Below, one piece after another: positions 13,801 through 22,164 of a stretch of 56,820 nucleotides of DNA. The position numbers were made by a program, and so were the translations under genes. Source of the stretch: Candidatus Peregrinibacteria bacterium (GTDB lineage: Bacteria; Patescibacteriota; Gracilibacteria; UBA1369; JACRIC01); assembly GCA_016188705.1 (NCBI GenBank), contig JACPHH010000009.1:1-56820 (forward strand), written 5' to 3'. The notes under the pieces were generated by a model. That model worked only from the letters and a program-made list of their open reading frames with translations, had not been told where the DNA came from and searched no databases. How positions within the stretch are numbered: position 1 is the stretch's first letter; the number at the start of each line of letters is the position of its first letter.

Positions 13801-15415
13801 AGATGGGGAGTTTGGATGTTGAAAGTTTGAGATTGATTTGAAATGATATATTTGATTTTTGATCATAGTTTGAAATAGGCGCTGTCACTTGTTCTATAAA
13901 CGGATCGCTTTCAAAATTTTTTTTGGTTTCCAGAAGCGCGTCACGAGTATTTGCGATGCCGTTTACCATCACGGTCATTTCATCGTCTTTCCATTGAATG
14001 GACGTTATATTGATCTCTTTGGGAACGTGATTCCAAATGTCGTCCATTATAAGCGGTATGGATATAAGTCTTTTATCAATTTCTCTTAATGTTGAAACTT
14101 CCTCGTTGAATTTTGTGATGGTGTCACGAATTTCTTGATAGCGCGTTCCGTAGAGAACTTTGTCGATGGCTGATTTTTCAATTTCAAGATTGGTGCGCAT
14201 AAACACCATTTCCTGATGTTTGAATCCAAGCACTGTTGAAGTGAAGAGAGATATTGCCGTGATCGCGATCGCGCTGAGCGCGATTAAAAGCGTATTTTTT
14301 TTATGCGATATTGTTTGTTTCAAGCGGTCAGGCATGAGATTGAGGCTGTTTTTTTGAACAAGGGAGTTTAGAGCAATTCCCACGGCGTTCGTAAAATAAA
14401 TGGAATAGGGGATAATTTCCTGTTTTTTCGTAGGCGAAAGAAATTTTGTCGTATCGATATTGAGCCCTGTTTTTGGATCGCCAATGTGAATGTTTTGTTT
14501 CGGAAAATAATTTTTTGCAAGTTCGTAAAAATTTGCCAGATTGAGAAATTCTCCCGTAAGATACATGTCTGTTATCTGCCCGATATTTTTATTATTTTCA
14601 TTTTCTGTAATGATATTTTGCGCCAATTTGTAGTTGTTTTCGATAAAGTGTTCAATGCTCGAAATGTATTTTTTATCGAATATGCCTTTTTCTTTTTTAT
14701 CAAGGAGTGTCGCTTCATCTGTTGAAAATTCCATGGCAAGCGAAGTAATAAGTTTTTTTCCGCACTCGTTTGAGCTGAAAAAGTATTTTGTTTTTCCGTT
14801 TTTTATAATGAGGTAATTGGTTGAAAGGGTTCCAACGTCAATGATAATATTAGTTTTTCCTTTTCCAAGGAGCGTCCAAAGCGCATATTTTAATGTTTCC
14901 GCGTGAATGCCGAAAAGCGTCGGTGAGAGATTAAGCGTTTCAAGAACCGTGATATATTTGTTCGCGACTTCTTTGAGAATCGCGGTAAAGAGAACGTACT
15001 GATTTCTTTTTTTGTCCAATTCTTCTTTTTCAATAACGATGTAATCCCAATAAATATCCTGAATATTGAAAGGAATAATGGTTTCGGCTTCGAAAGGAAT
15101 AGCTTTTTTTACTTCTTCTTCGCTGAGAGTCGATGGAAATGTAAAAATGTGCGTAAAAACTTTTTCAGAAGGTAGGACTATCGCCACGTTTTTTGTAAGT
15201 ATGGGCTTTGGATTCGCGTTTTGCAGCGCTTGGGAGACAAGGCTCGCCAATTCGTTTTCTTTTCGAATTTCGCCTTCGTGAACGATGTCATCCGGTATTA
15301 TGGAGCGATTGTAGCTTTCGAGAAACACGCGATTTTTTTCCATGTTGAGTTCCGTAACTTCGATGGAATAATCGTGAATATCTATTCCTACTATTTTTTT
15401 TGAAAAAAAATTCAT
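13775..15415 (-). CDS. pilMN: PilM-PilN fusion protein of the type IV pilus
   Basis: 546 residues. Residues 1-about 355 are PilM, an actin-like ATPase fold: IVGIDIHDYSIEV (phosphate 1), NIIIDVGTLSTNYLII (phosphate 2 region), PFEAETIIPF and VGIALNSL. From about 360 the protein is PilN: NLMPDRLKQ, the part of PilN bound by PilM in other species, a membrane helix (LLIALSAIAITAISLFTST), a coiled-coil and a ferredoxin-like domain (ITSIQWKDDEMTVMVNG). Usually these are two proteins, with the PilN N-terminus docking into PilM. Here they are joined, which fixes the 1:1 ratio. The PilM half is cytoplasmic, the PilN half periplasmic or extracytoplasmic. It overlaps pilO by 26 bp. Confidence 0.9.
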   Translation of the reverse strand: MNFFSKKIVGIDIHDYSIEVTELNMEKNRVFLESYNRSIIPDDIVHEGEIRKENELASLVSQALQNANPKPILTKNVAIVLPSEKVFTHIFTFPSTLSEEEVKKAIPFEAETIIPFNIQDIYWDYIVIEKEELDKKRNQYVLFTAILKEVANKYITVLETLNLSPTLFGIHAETLKYALWTLLGKGKTNIIIDVGTLSTNYLIIKNGKTKYFFSSNECGKKLITSLAMEFSTDEATLLDKKEKGIFDKKYISSIEHFIENNYKLAQNIITENENNKNIGQITDMYLTGEFLNLANFYELAKNYFPKQNIHIGDPKTGLNIDTTKFLSPTKKQEIIPYSIYFTNAVGIALNSLVQKNSLNLMPDRLKQTISHKKNTLLIALSAIAITAISLFTSTVLGFKHQEMVFMRTNLEIEKSAIDKVLYGTRYQEIRDTITKFNEEVSTLREIDKRLISIPLIMDDIWNHVPKEINITSIQWKDDEMTVMVNGIANTRDALLETKKNFESDPFIEQVTAPISNYDQKSNISFQINLKLSTSKLPIYGSSTNIQ

Positions 15416-15432
15416 ATATTTATGCTAAAATT

Positions 15433-15463
15433 TCGTTACGAAATTACGTTTTTCAGATGTTCC
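15433..15463. repeat. Partial copy of palindromic repeat family A
   Basis: TTTCGTTACGAAATTACGTT followed by TTTCAGATGTTCCTTA fills the short gap between pilMN and pilX. It matches the right end of the 66-bp element at 33278-33343 except for one or two bases. Confidence 0.75.
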
Positions 15464-15889
15464 TTATATTTCTTTCCAGTTAAGAAGTTTTACGTTTTTT
15501 GCTTGTCCTATTTGTTCCATCGAAGCTTCGCCCTGAAAATGTTGTGCATAGTTGTCGTATCGCACTTCGATATTGATTGTTTTCGGATTCGTTCCTGAAA
15601 TAATTATGCTACAAATGCTGTCATTTTCTAACGTGAGACTGCCTGAAATAAAATTTTCATGTGTTTCCAGTTGAATCATTGCTTCTTCCAGACAGGCTTC
15701 CGCGGCGTAATCGGATATTTTTTGAGACGTCGTGTTGAGCGTTTCGTAACCAGTTGAGATATTGGCATCGGATATGCCGATTACAATGAGAAGAGTAAAT
15801 CCCGCGATAATCAGCAAGCTTATTAGGGCGATGGATCCTTGTTTTTGGATATGTTTTTTATCATTTTGACAGAACGTTGGTTTCTTCAT
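15464..15889 (-). CDS. pilX: PilX-like pilus assembly protein
   Basis: This protein of about 141 residues, counted from ATG 15889 (MKKPTFCQN), has the N-terminal pattern of PilX-type proteins: a polar leader ending in Q-G-S, then IALISLLIIAGFTLLIVIGI and a helix continuing with YETLNTTSQKISDYAAEACLEEAM. The motif A-E-A-C-L-E-E-A is common in minor pilins of this type. The C-terminal domain is a small beta-rich region. An in-frame ATG at 15955 would add 22 residues ahead of the leader, which is unlikely. It is a minor pilin or tip-complex component by position between pilW-like and pilMN genes. Confidence is good for minor-pilin type and lower for the exact name. Confidence 0.7.
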   Translation of the reverse strand: MKKPTFCQNDKKHIQKQGSIALISLLIIAGFTLLIVIGISDANISTGYETLNTTSQKISDYAAEACLEEAMIQLETHENFISGSLTLENDSICSIIISGTNPKTINIEVRYDNYAQHFQGEASMEQIGQAKNVKLLNWKEI

Positions 15890-15983
15890 GATAGTATCAT
15901 TTTTTATTATAATATCGGCTGGTGGCAAGTCCCCCGAACTTAAAACACCTTGCATGGAAACATTGAATAATTGGTTGGAGTTT

Positions 15984-16607
15984 TCATAATTTTCGTAAAG
16001 AGATGGCGAGATGGAAGGTCAGTGGATGATCGGTATTTGCCATTTCAGCATTTTTTATTTTTAATTCTCCATCAATAATAATTTGATCCGGCGCTTTTGG
16101 ATAGGTTATCCGATGAAAAAGCAAATAATTCAGCATAATCGCTTCTGTATTGATTTTTACGGCGTCCGTTGTTCCTTTTTGCAGATAAAGATTTCCGTTG
16201 TTTATGGAAAATATCGTTGGAGAATCCGCGGAATTTTCCATTGTAAGCGCTAAAATGCCGTTATTATTATCAAAAATACTTTCGTCCGCGTTGATGTTCT
16301 CGGCATTTCGCACGTTTGCGACCATTGCGTCAGTTATGAATCTTTCGTTTGTCTGAAGTTCATGAAAATTTTCAGAAATACTTTGTATTGTAAGGATTTG
16401 AATTGAAAATGACATTGCCGCAAGTAAAAAAATTCCTACGATTATTCCGTATAGCATCAGTTCGACGAGAGTAAATCCTGATGTTTGTTTCGGTCTATAA
16501 TGAAAGTATCGCAAGAAAGAGTGAAGTGTTCGCAACTGAATTTTTGCATTTTCGTTTCCGAAATTGTATTTTTCAGAGCTTCCTTTAAGAGATTTTTTAA
16601 AAGACAT
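15984..16607 (-). CDS. pilW: PilW-like minor prepilin with a repeat-derived leader
   Basis: 207 residues from ATG 16607 (MSFKKSLKG). The pilin signature is TSGFTLVELMLYGIIVGIFL, with Gly/Phe cleavage near residue 44, so the leader is about 44 residues instead of the usual 6-15. Leader residues 9-22 (S-S-E-K-Y-N-F-G-N-E-N-A-K-I) are encoded by a copy of palindromic repeat family A (16551-16588). The body is beta-rich, with an N-terminal helix continuing through ESFHE-like Q-S-I-S-E-N-F-H-E and a C-terminal TFHLAISL strand. PilW/GspJ-type minor pilins form the priming tip complex. It starts 7 bp after the propeller-pilin stop. Whether so long a leader is still processed is open. Confidence 0.75.
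   Translation of the reverse strand: MSFKKSLKGSSEKYNFGNENAKIQLRTLHSFLRYFHYRPKQTSGFTLVELMLYGIIVGIFLLAAMSFSIQILTIQSISENFHELQTNERFITDAMVANVRNAENINADESIFDNNNGILALTMENSADSPTIFSINNGNLYLQKGTTDAVKINTEAIMLNYLLFHRITYPKAPDQIIIDGELKIKNAEMANTDHPLTFHLAISLRKL
16551..16588 (-). repeat. Palindromic repeat family A copy inside the pilW coding region
   Basis: On the minus strand it reads GGAAGCTCTGAAAAATACAA, then TTTCGGAAACGAAA. Its TCTGAAAAA..AATTT.GGAAACGAAA core matches the copy in the 37548 gene (37589 onwards) and is read in the same frame in both, giving S-E-K-x-N-F-G-N-E. Confidence 0.8.
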
Positions 16608-16614
16608 ATTATTT

Positions 16615-18489
16615 TTATGGAGTGTAGTTGATTCGCACATTTTCTACTTGCGGCGAGGTTGTTCCGTCTGATTCAATATACATTTTAAATTGAGCGTAGC
16701 GGGATCCTGAACGATTCAGATCAAGAACAATAGGTGTTCGTGAAATAGTATAGAATGTACTTCCTGTTCCATCGTTTCCGACCCACGTGGCGTTATTTAA
16801 GCCTTGAAGAGTACTCGCGGTTCGTATTTGAAAAGTTACCGATCCTCCAGGAACTTGAGTAGAATCCCATGCGATAAAATTATAACGCGTGTCTTCGCTT
16901 CCAGTATCGAACGCGGTTCCAGTAAATATCCCGCTTTCAGCCGTTCCCGTAACCGTTGTTCCGACAATAACCACTCCATGATTATTGACGTCGGTTGTAA
17001 TGTAAATATAGCTTCCGTCAGTATCGATGCCTGTTGCTTTGCCCATTACATCCATGGTATATGCCAAGGTTGGTTGCGTAGGGTTACTTATATTGATGGC
17101 TGCCAGTCCCGCATGATTATCGTCTATCGCGGCATAAAGATAGTCGCCGTATGCTACTAAATCTTGAATTTCCTGTCCAACATTGAGGGAAGTGATAATC
17201 GAAGGTTGTGTCGGACTTGCGATATTTATCACTTGAAGAGTATTTTGATTTTCTGATTCTTCTGTCCCAATAAAAGCAAATGGGCCGTTTATTTCCATGG
17301 CATTTACGTCATCTCCCACATTGAGCGTCGCTACAATCGAAGGGCTTTGCGGATTTGAAATATTGATAACTCGAAAACCTTTTTGATCCTTGTCCGTGCC
17401 GATATAGGCATAGGAACCAACGACGCGCACCGTATTTACTTCTCCTTCAACATTAAGAGAGCTGGTAACGCTCGGATTGGATTTATTGGTAACATTAATA
17501 ATTTTAAATCCGGAATTTTCACTGTCTATTCCCATATATACGTAGTTTCCGACAACGTCCGGTTGATTTCCTTCGGCTCCGACGTTCAAAGATTTTACCA
17601 CGTAGGCATTAGCAGGGTTACTTACATCGATTATGGCTAAGCCTTTTGTTGATTTTTCCACTCCCATGTAGAGATAATTTCCGCTTTTTGTGACGTATTT
17701 TCCTTTTCCACCCAGATCGAGATTTTTTATGATGGATGGATTTTGAGGATTGGAAATATCGATGATCGTAAGGCCTTCTTGCGTTTTATTTGTCGCGGCA
17801 TAGGCATAATTTCCTTCCACGAAAATATCTCGGGCATGTTCTCCGATGTTCGCTGACACAAGAACATCGCTTTGTTCCTCGATGAGACCTAATTTTATCG
17901 CGCAGTTATCCGTTGGAGGCGCCACTGTTATTTCAGTTTCCGTATTTTCAAAAGTGCCAGCGTTGAATTCCACACAAGTCGTTTGAATCCAGTCATCTCC
18001 TGTCCAATCGGTGAAATAACTTGAAAGCGATACTGATTTTGGAATGAAGCCTTTTTCATACCAAACTATTTCGGATTTTATTTTTTTCGTTTCAGGGTCA
18101 TAGGAGCCATTGTCGGCAATATTGCCGTTACTGTCACGGTAAACGTCTTCTATAAAAATAGTTCTTTCATAAAAATCGTTGATGATTTCAGGCGCGGCGA
18201 TAAATATCCAGTTGTCGTTGAGAAATTGAAGGCCATGGTCTCCATTCGTGAGAAGTAAAAAATTTTTGTCTCGAATATTTCGTGCCGCTTCAAGCCCTTC
18301 TTCAGCGTAACTGAGCGCTTCATTTTTAAGTTTGTCCGATGAATCGCGTTGCAAGGTGTCCAAGGCAAGCGCGAAAACTCCAGCCGTGAATGCCGTAAAA
18401 AGCGTGATAGCAAGAAGAACTTCGATTAAACTGAAGCCATGATTTTTTTTCTTTATTGTTTTATTCATTGTTTTATTTGCGAGTGACAT
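16615..18489 (-). CDS. PilV-like prepilin fused to a seven-repeat LVIVD beta-propeller
   Basis: 624 residues. Prepilin N-terminus: basic leader, Gly18 then FSLIEVLLAITLFTAFTAGV, and a helix with E-E-G-L-E-A-A-R-N-I-R-D typical of CPR PilV-like pilins. Residues about 208-510 hold seven repeats of about 43 residues with the LVIVD pattern (GNYAYAATNKTQEGLTIIDI-SNPQNPSII), enough for one seven-bladed propeller. The C-terminus (about 515-624) is a beta-sandwich-like domain with WVGNDGTGSTFYT. A pilin carrying a propeller resembles functionally the PilY1 tip adhesin, whose propeller controls adhesion and retraction. Here the propeller would be built directly into a minor pilin and displayed at the pilus tip (inference). 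It lies in the operon 8 bp after gspH/fimT and 7 bp before pilW. Confidence 0.85.
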   Translation of the reverse strand: MSLANKTMNKTIKKKNHGFSLIEVLLAITLFTAFTAGVFALALDTLQRDSSDKLKNEALSYAEEGLEAARNIRDKNFLLLTNGDHGLQFLNDNWIFIAAPEIINDFYERTIFIEDVYRDSNGNIADNGSYDPETKKIKSEIVWYEKGFIPKSVSLSSYFTDWTGDDWIQTTCVEFNAGTFENTETEITVAPPTDNCAIKLGLIEEQSDVLVSANIGEHARDIFVEGNYAYAATNKTQEGLTIIDISNPQNPSIIKNLDLGGKGKYVTKSGNYLYMGVEKSTKGLAIIDVSNPANAYVVKSLNVGAEGNQPDVVGNYVYMGIDSENSGFKIINVTNKSNPSVTSSLNVEGEVNTVRVVGSYAYIGTDKDQKGFRVINISNPQSPSIVATLNVGDDVNAMEINGPFAFIGTEESENQNTLQVINIASPTQPSIITSLNVGQEIQDLVAYGDYLYAAIDDNHAGLAAINISNPTQPTLAYTMDVMGKATGIDTDGSYIYITTDVNNHGVVIVGTTVTGTAESGIFTGTAFDTGSEDTRYNFIAWDSTQVPGGSVTFQIRTASTLQGLNNATWVGNDGTGSTFYTISRTPIVLDLNRSGSRYAQFKMYIESDGTTSPQVENVRINYTP

Positions 18490-18497
18490 TTTTGATT

Positions 18498-18977
18498 TTA
18501 TTTATATGAGACGTTTCCAATGGGATAGATCGTAATGGTCAATGTTTTTTCTATTTTAGTTGATGAGATATCCAGTGTGCCGAAAGTCGCGGTTTCTCCA
18601 TTTGGCGGAAGAAATATAAGATCGTTTCCGCCTCCATTGAGCGCGACATTGTTTATCCGCATGGTTGATGGCAGTTCAATTTTAAAATTTTCGGCATTTC
18701 CATCGACGAAATTATTTCCTTTAAAAAGAGTGTACGCGTTGGTTTCAAAATGTATGCCGCTGCCTTCGTTATTTTTTCCCGAACCGGCGTTGCTTTGAGC
18801 AAGGCGCAGAGATGACGCGAGCATTTGCGTTTGGGAACTGACATCGTGCCTAAGCTGTGAAGTTTGCGAGTATAGACCGGTTATTCCAATAATTATTGAA
18901 AAAACCATTACCACTACAATAATTTCTATGATCGTAAACGCGCGTTGCGTATTTTTAAAATGGCGTTTTGTTTTCAT
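18498..18977 (-). CDS. fimT: GspH/FimT-like minor prepilin
   Basis: 159 residues. The leader MKTKRHFKNTQRA precedes FTIIEIIVVVMVFSIIIGITG. The residue before Phe is Ala instead of Gly, which is tolerated in some pseudopilins. The sequence S-S-L-R-L-A-Q-S-N-A after the helix is characteristic of the GspH/FimT group, and the C-terminal beta domain contains IFLPPNGETATFG, again typical. These minor pilins help to initiate pilus assembly. It overlaps the pilC stop by one base (TAATG) and is followed closely by the propeller pilin, so it is firmly part of the operon. Confidence 0.82.
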   Translation of the reverse strand: MKTKRHFKNTQRAFTIIEIIVVVMVFSIIIGITGLYSQTSQLRHDVSSQTQMLASSLRLAQSNAGSGKNNEGSGIHFETNAYTLFKGNNFVDGNAENFKIELPSTMRINNVALNGGGNDLIFLPPNGETATFGTLDISSTKIEKTLTITIYPIGNVSYK

Positions 18978-20185
18978 TATCGTGAAATAAGGTTAGGCAG
19001 CTGATAAATCGGAAGGATGATTGACAGCGCTATTCCTCCCACAAGAGCGCCCATAAAGACGAGAAGCAAAGGTTCCAGCAGCACGGAGAGATTTTTCGTA
19101 AGATTATCAACATTTTTTTCGTACATTTCCGCAAGATGTTCAGTCGTTAGCTCAAGACTTCCTGTTTTTTCTCCGATAAAAAGCATTTTCGTCATAAGCT
19201 GCGGAAATAATTTTTCATTTCCATCAAAACTTTCTCCAAGACGTCCTCCTTGTTCCACTTTGTCGCGTGATTCATATATAATTTTTTTGTACATCGTGCT
19301 ACTGAGAGTATTTCCAATGATATCAAGGCCGCGCGTTATCGGAATGCCCGTTTGCAAGAGGGAATGCAGAAGCCGGCTTATTCGAGCGAGATTCGCGTAA
19401 ACGAGCAATCTTCCAAACACTGGAATATGGAATACTGTCCGTTCGAGCGAAGGGCGGAGAGATTTTGCTTTTAAAATCGCCTTTATCGTTACAATGAAAA
19501 TTATTACTCCAAAAATAACTATATACGGCTGATGCGTTAAAAGATTGCTGAATCCGATAAGCACGCGAGTGGGGAGTGGCAGTTTTACCTTAAGTGAAAT
19601 AAAAATTTTCGTGATGCGCGGCATTATAAAAATAACCATTCCAACGGCGAGCAGCATGGTTATGCTGATAATAACAGCAGGATAAATGAAGGCGGAAATA
19701 ATTTTTTTTCTTAAATCATATTCTTTTTCGAGTTGCACGGCGAGATATTCCAGTATTTGCGCCAAATTTCCGCTTTCTTCGCCGCTCGCGATCATATTGA
19801 TAAAAAGTTCCGAGAAAATAAAATCGTACTGTTTGAGACTGAGAGCGAGACTTTGACCGTTCTGAATCATTTCGATTATTTTTTTATACATTTCTCTGTT
19901 TTTTTCTTTTTTCGTCTGGCTCATGATGATGTGAAGCGCTTCTTTTATAGTGATTCCTACTTTTATCATAGTGGCCATGTATGAAGTAAAGAGGAGTTTT
20001 TCTTCCAGGCTGAGTTTCGGTTTTTGCCAAAACCATGTGCGCGATTTTTTTATTTCTTCGAGCGAGATAATAATTTGATCTTTTTTTCGGAGTTTTCGCA
20101 AAGCGATTTCCCGGTTTGAAGCCGAGATCTCTCCTTCCTGATGCGTTCCGGAAATACTGCTGAGCGTGTAATGAAAATTTGTCAT
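18977..20185 (-). CDS. pilC: PilC/GspF inner-membrane platform protein
   Basis: 402 residues, the normal length for GspF/PilC. It has two homologous cytoplasmic T2SSF domains (about residues 65-190 and 270-390) and three membrane segments: AFIYPAVIISITMLLAVGMV (about 166), IVIFGVIIFIVTIKAIL (about 220), and the C-terminal VFMGALVGGIALSIILPI. Family motifs are FTSYMATMIKVGI, NMIASGEESGNLAQIL (first G-E-x-S-G-x-L) and MLFIGEKTGSLE (second). PilC is the platform on which the PilB ATPase turns, extracting pilins from the membrane. The N-terminal region has the short ASNREIALRKLRKK segment typical of GspF. It lies 8 bp after pilB. Confidence 0.93.
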   Translation of the reverse strand: MTNFHYTLSSISGTHQEGEISASNREIALRKLRKKDQIIISLEEIKKSRTWFWQKPKLSLEEKLLFTSYMATMIKVGITIKEALHIIMSQTKKEKNREMYKKIIEMIQNGQSLALSLKQYDFIFSELFINMIASGEESGNLAQILEYLAVQLEKEYDLRKKIISAFIYPAVIISITMLLAVGMVIFIMPRITKIFISLKVKLPLPTRVLIGFSNLLTHQPYIVIFGVIIFIVTIKAILKAKSLRPSLERTVFHIPVFGRLLVYANLARISRLLHSLLQTGIPITRGLDIIGNTLSSTMYKKIIYESRDKVEQGGRLGESFDGNEKLFPQLMTKMLFIGEKTGSLELTTEHLAEMYEKNVDNLTKNLSVLLEPLLLVFMGALVGGIALSIILPIYQLPNLISR

Positions 20186-20193
20186 ATAAAAAA

Positions 20194-21894
20194 TTATGTT
20201 CTCATGACGCGAAGTATTTCTTCAATCGTTGTCATGCCTTTGAGTACTTTTTGCATTCCATCAATAAACATTAAAATCATTCCTTCTTTGACGCTTGCCT
20301 GTTCAATTTCCATCGGCGGCGCGTTTTTGAGAATGAGTTTTTTTATGGAATCCGTGACTTCCATTACTTCGGCTATGGCGGTTCTTCCCTTGTATCCCGT
20401 GCCATTGCACGTGCTGCAGCCTTCGCCTTTGTAGAAGGTGAGCGGTCCTTGTTGTTGATTGGTCAGCTCCGCGAAAATAGTTTGGAGATTTTGATTCAAA
20501 TCCAATTTTTCCTCAAATGTTTTGAGTTGATTCCATTCCATTGAATAGGATTTTTTGCATTTGCCGCAGATGCCTCTCACCAGCCTTTGAGCGATCACGA
20601 GCTGCGCTGTCGCTGAAAGTAAAAACGGCTCAACTTTCATTTCAATAAGCCGCGGAAGCGTTGACGCGACGTCATTGGTATGGAGTGTCGCGAGCACAAG
20701 ATGGCCGGTGAGCGCCGCGTTGATGGCTATATGAGCCGTTTCTTCGTCACGAATTTCTCCAACCATGACGATATCGGGGTCCTGGCGTAAAAGTGATCGA
20801 AGTCCCAAGGCAAAGGTCAGATTGGTTTTTGGATTTACTTGAATTTGATTCACGCCTTCGAGCCGGTATTCGATCGGATCTTCAATCGTGGAAATATTCA
20901 CTTCCGGAGAATTGAGCAGTTTTAAAATGGAATAAAGTGTCGTGGTTTTTCCTGATCCCGTTGGGCCTGTAATGAGGAGAATTCCGTGCGTTTTGACAAT
21001 ATTTCTTTGAACAAATTTGAGATTTTTTTCTGAATATCCGAGCGCTTCGAGATCGAGTTCCTGATGAGATGAGCTCAGGATTCGCATGACAGTTTTTTCC
21101 CCGTCGTAAATTGGAATAATCGATACGCGAAGGGTAATTTCATTTCCTTCCAGTTCGATTTTAATACGTCCATCTTGGGCCGCGCGGTGTTCATCGGTGC
21201 GCATATTCGCGAGAACTTTGATACGGGTAATGAGCAGGTCGAGAATCGTGAGAGGAAGTTCCGCGATATTGTGTAAAATTCCGTCTATGCGGTAACGGAT
21301 ACTTAAGCCTTCTTTATGCGGTTCAATGTGAATGTCTGAAGCGCTATTTTGGTAGGCGAAAAGAATGATGGTGTCGAGGATTTTTGCCGCATCTTTGAGA
21401 GATTCTATTTTGTTTCTATCCGCCAGGGCTCCTTTGAGAAGTTTCGTGAATTTTTGATTCACGTCGCTGTTGTAGGCTTTGAGTGAAGATTTGATGTCTT
21501 TTTTTGTCGCGTAGTAGGCTTTTACTTTGAGGCCGGTTTTTTTTTCAATAAAATTAAGAAGTTCGTAGTTGCGCGGATTATTGATGGCGAGATGAATTTC
21601 GTCCGCTGTTTTTTCAAAGGGAAGAATGTACTGACGCGCCGCCATGGTATGAGGAATGGCGCGAAGCAGGGGAGCAGGAATCGTTTTATCTTTGAGTTTT
21701 ACAAAAGGGACTTGATAGAGTTCCGCGATTACTGTTCCTATTTTTTCATCGGAAATGATTTCCTTTTCAAAAAGGTATTCTTCGAGACTGAGGTTTTTTG
21801 ATTTCAGGGCTATTTCTATGTTTTTTAAAGCCTTTTCATCAATCAGTCCTTTTGTCATAAGCGCCGCCGACAATTCTTTATTGTTTACCGCCAT
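20194..21894 (-). CDS. pilB: PilB/GspE assembly ATPase
   Basis: 566 residues. The N-terminal N1D/MshEN-type domain (about 15-150) is followed by the hexameric ATPase core. Core motifs are Walker A GPTGSGKTTTLYSIL (about 305), the Asp box STIEDPIEYRLEGVNQIQVN, Walker B DIVMVGEIRDEETA, and a His box (GHLVLATLHTND). Two Cys pairs near the C-terminus (CGKCKKSY and CSTCNGTGYKGR) are the tetracysteine zinc site found in PilB and GspE but absent from the retraction ATPase PilT. This is the extension motor and the first gene of the pilus operon; an AT-rich stretch with TAAAAT-type hexamers lies just upstream (21940-21960). No pilT is present here. Confidence 0.95.
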   Translation of the reverse strand: MAVNNKELSAALMTKGLIDEKALKNIEIALKSKNLSLEEYLFEKEIISDEKIGTVIAELYQVPFVKLKDKTIPAPLLRAIPHTMAARQYILPFEKTADEIHLAINNPRNYELLNFIEKKTGLKVKAYYATKKDIKSSLKAYNSDVNQKFTKLLKGALADRNKIESLKDAAKILDTIILFAYQNSASDIHIEPHKEGLSIRYRIDGILHNIAELPLTILDLLITRIKVLANMRTDEHRAAQDGRIKIELEGNEITLRVSIIPIYDGEKTVMRILSSSHQELDLEALGYSEKNLKFVQRNIVKTHGILLITGPTGSGKTTTLYSILKLLNSPEVNISTIEDPIEYRLEGVNQIQVNPKTNLTFALGLRSLLRQDPDIVMVGEIRDEETAHIAINAALTGHLVLATLHTNDVASTLPRLIEMKVEPFLLSATAQLVIAQRLVRGICGKCKKSYSMEWNQLKTFEEKLDLNQNLQTIFAELTNQQQGPLTFYKGEGCSTCNGTGYKGRTAIAEVMEVTDSIKKLILKNAPPMEIEQASVKEGMILMFIDGMQKVLKGMTTIEEILRVMRT

Positions 21895-21951
21895 ACAGTT
21901 TTAGAAAATTTTTGTGTTTGAAAACCCTGATATTTAATCTTTATATTTTAT

Positions 21952-21980
21952 CACAAAACCCCTTTAAAATAAAGGCTTTA
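21952..21980 (-). terminator. Probable terminator of tRNA-Pro
   Basis: On the minus strand, 10 nt after the tRNA, AAAGCCTTTA can pair with TAAAGGGGTTT (one mismatch), followed by TTTTGTG. The stem is short and imperfect. The region between the tRNA and pilB also carries a partial family A repeat end (GAAAACCCTGATATTTA, 21920-21936). Confidence 0.4.
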
Positions 21981-21989
21981 AGGAAGTAA

Positions 21990-22063
<74 letters not shown>

Positions 22064-22072
22064 ATTGGCCGA

Positions 22073-22081
22073 ATTATAGCA
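22073..22081 (-). promoter_or_regulatory. Extended -10 promoter of tRNA-Pro
   Basis: On the minus strand TGCTATAAT (extended -10 with a perfect TATAAT) lies 9 bp upstream of the tRNA 5' end, the right distance for a start a few bases before the mature end. No good -35 hexamer is visible, as expected for an extended -10 promoter. Confidence 0.65.
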
Positions 22082-22164
22082 TAAAAATATTGCCAAAAAT
22101 TCATTTTGAACGCATTTGCAGTCGATGAAGTGTTTTTTGAAAGTACTCTTATCGCGTAGCCTTT

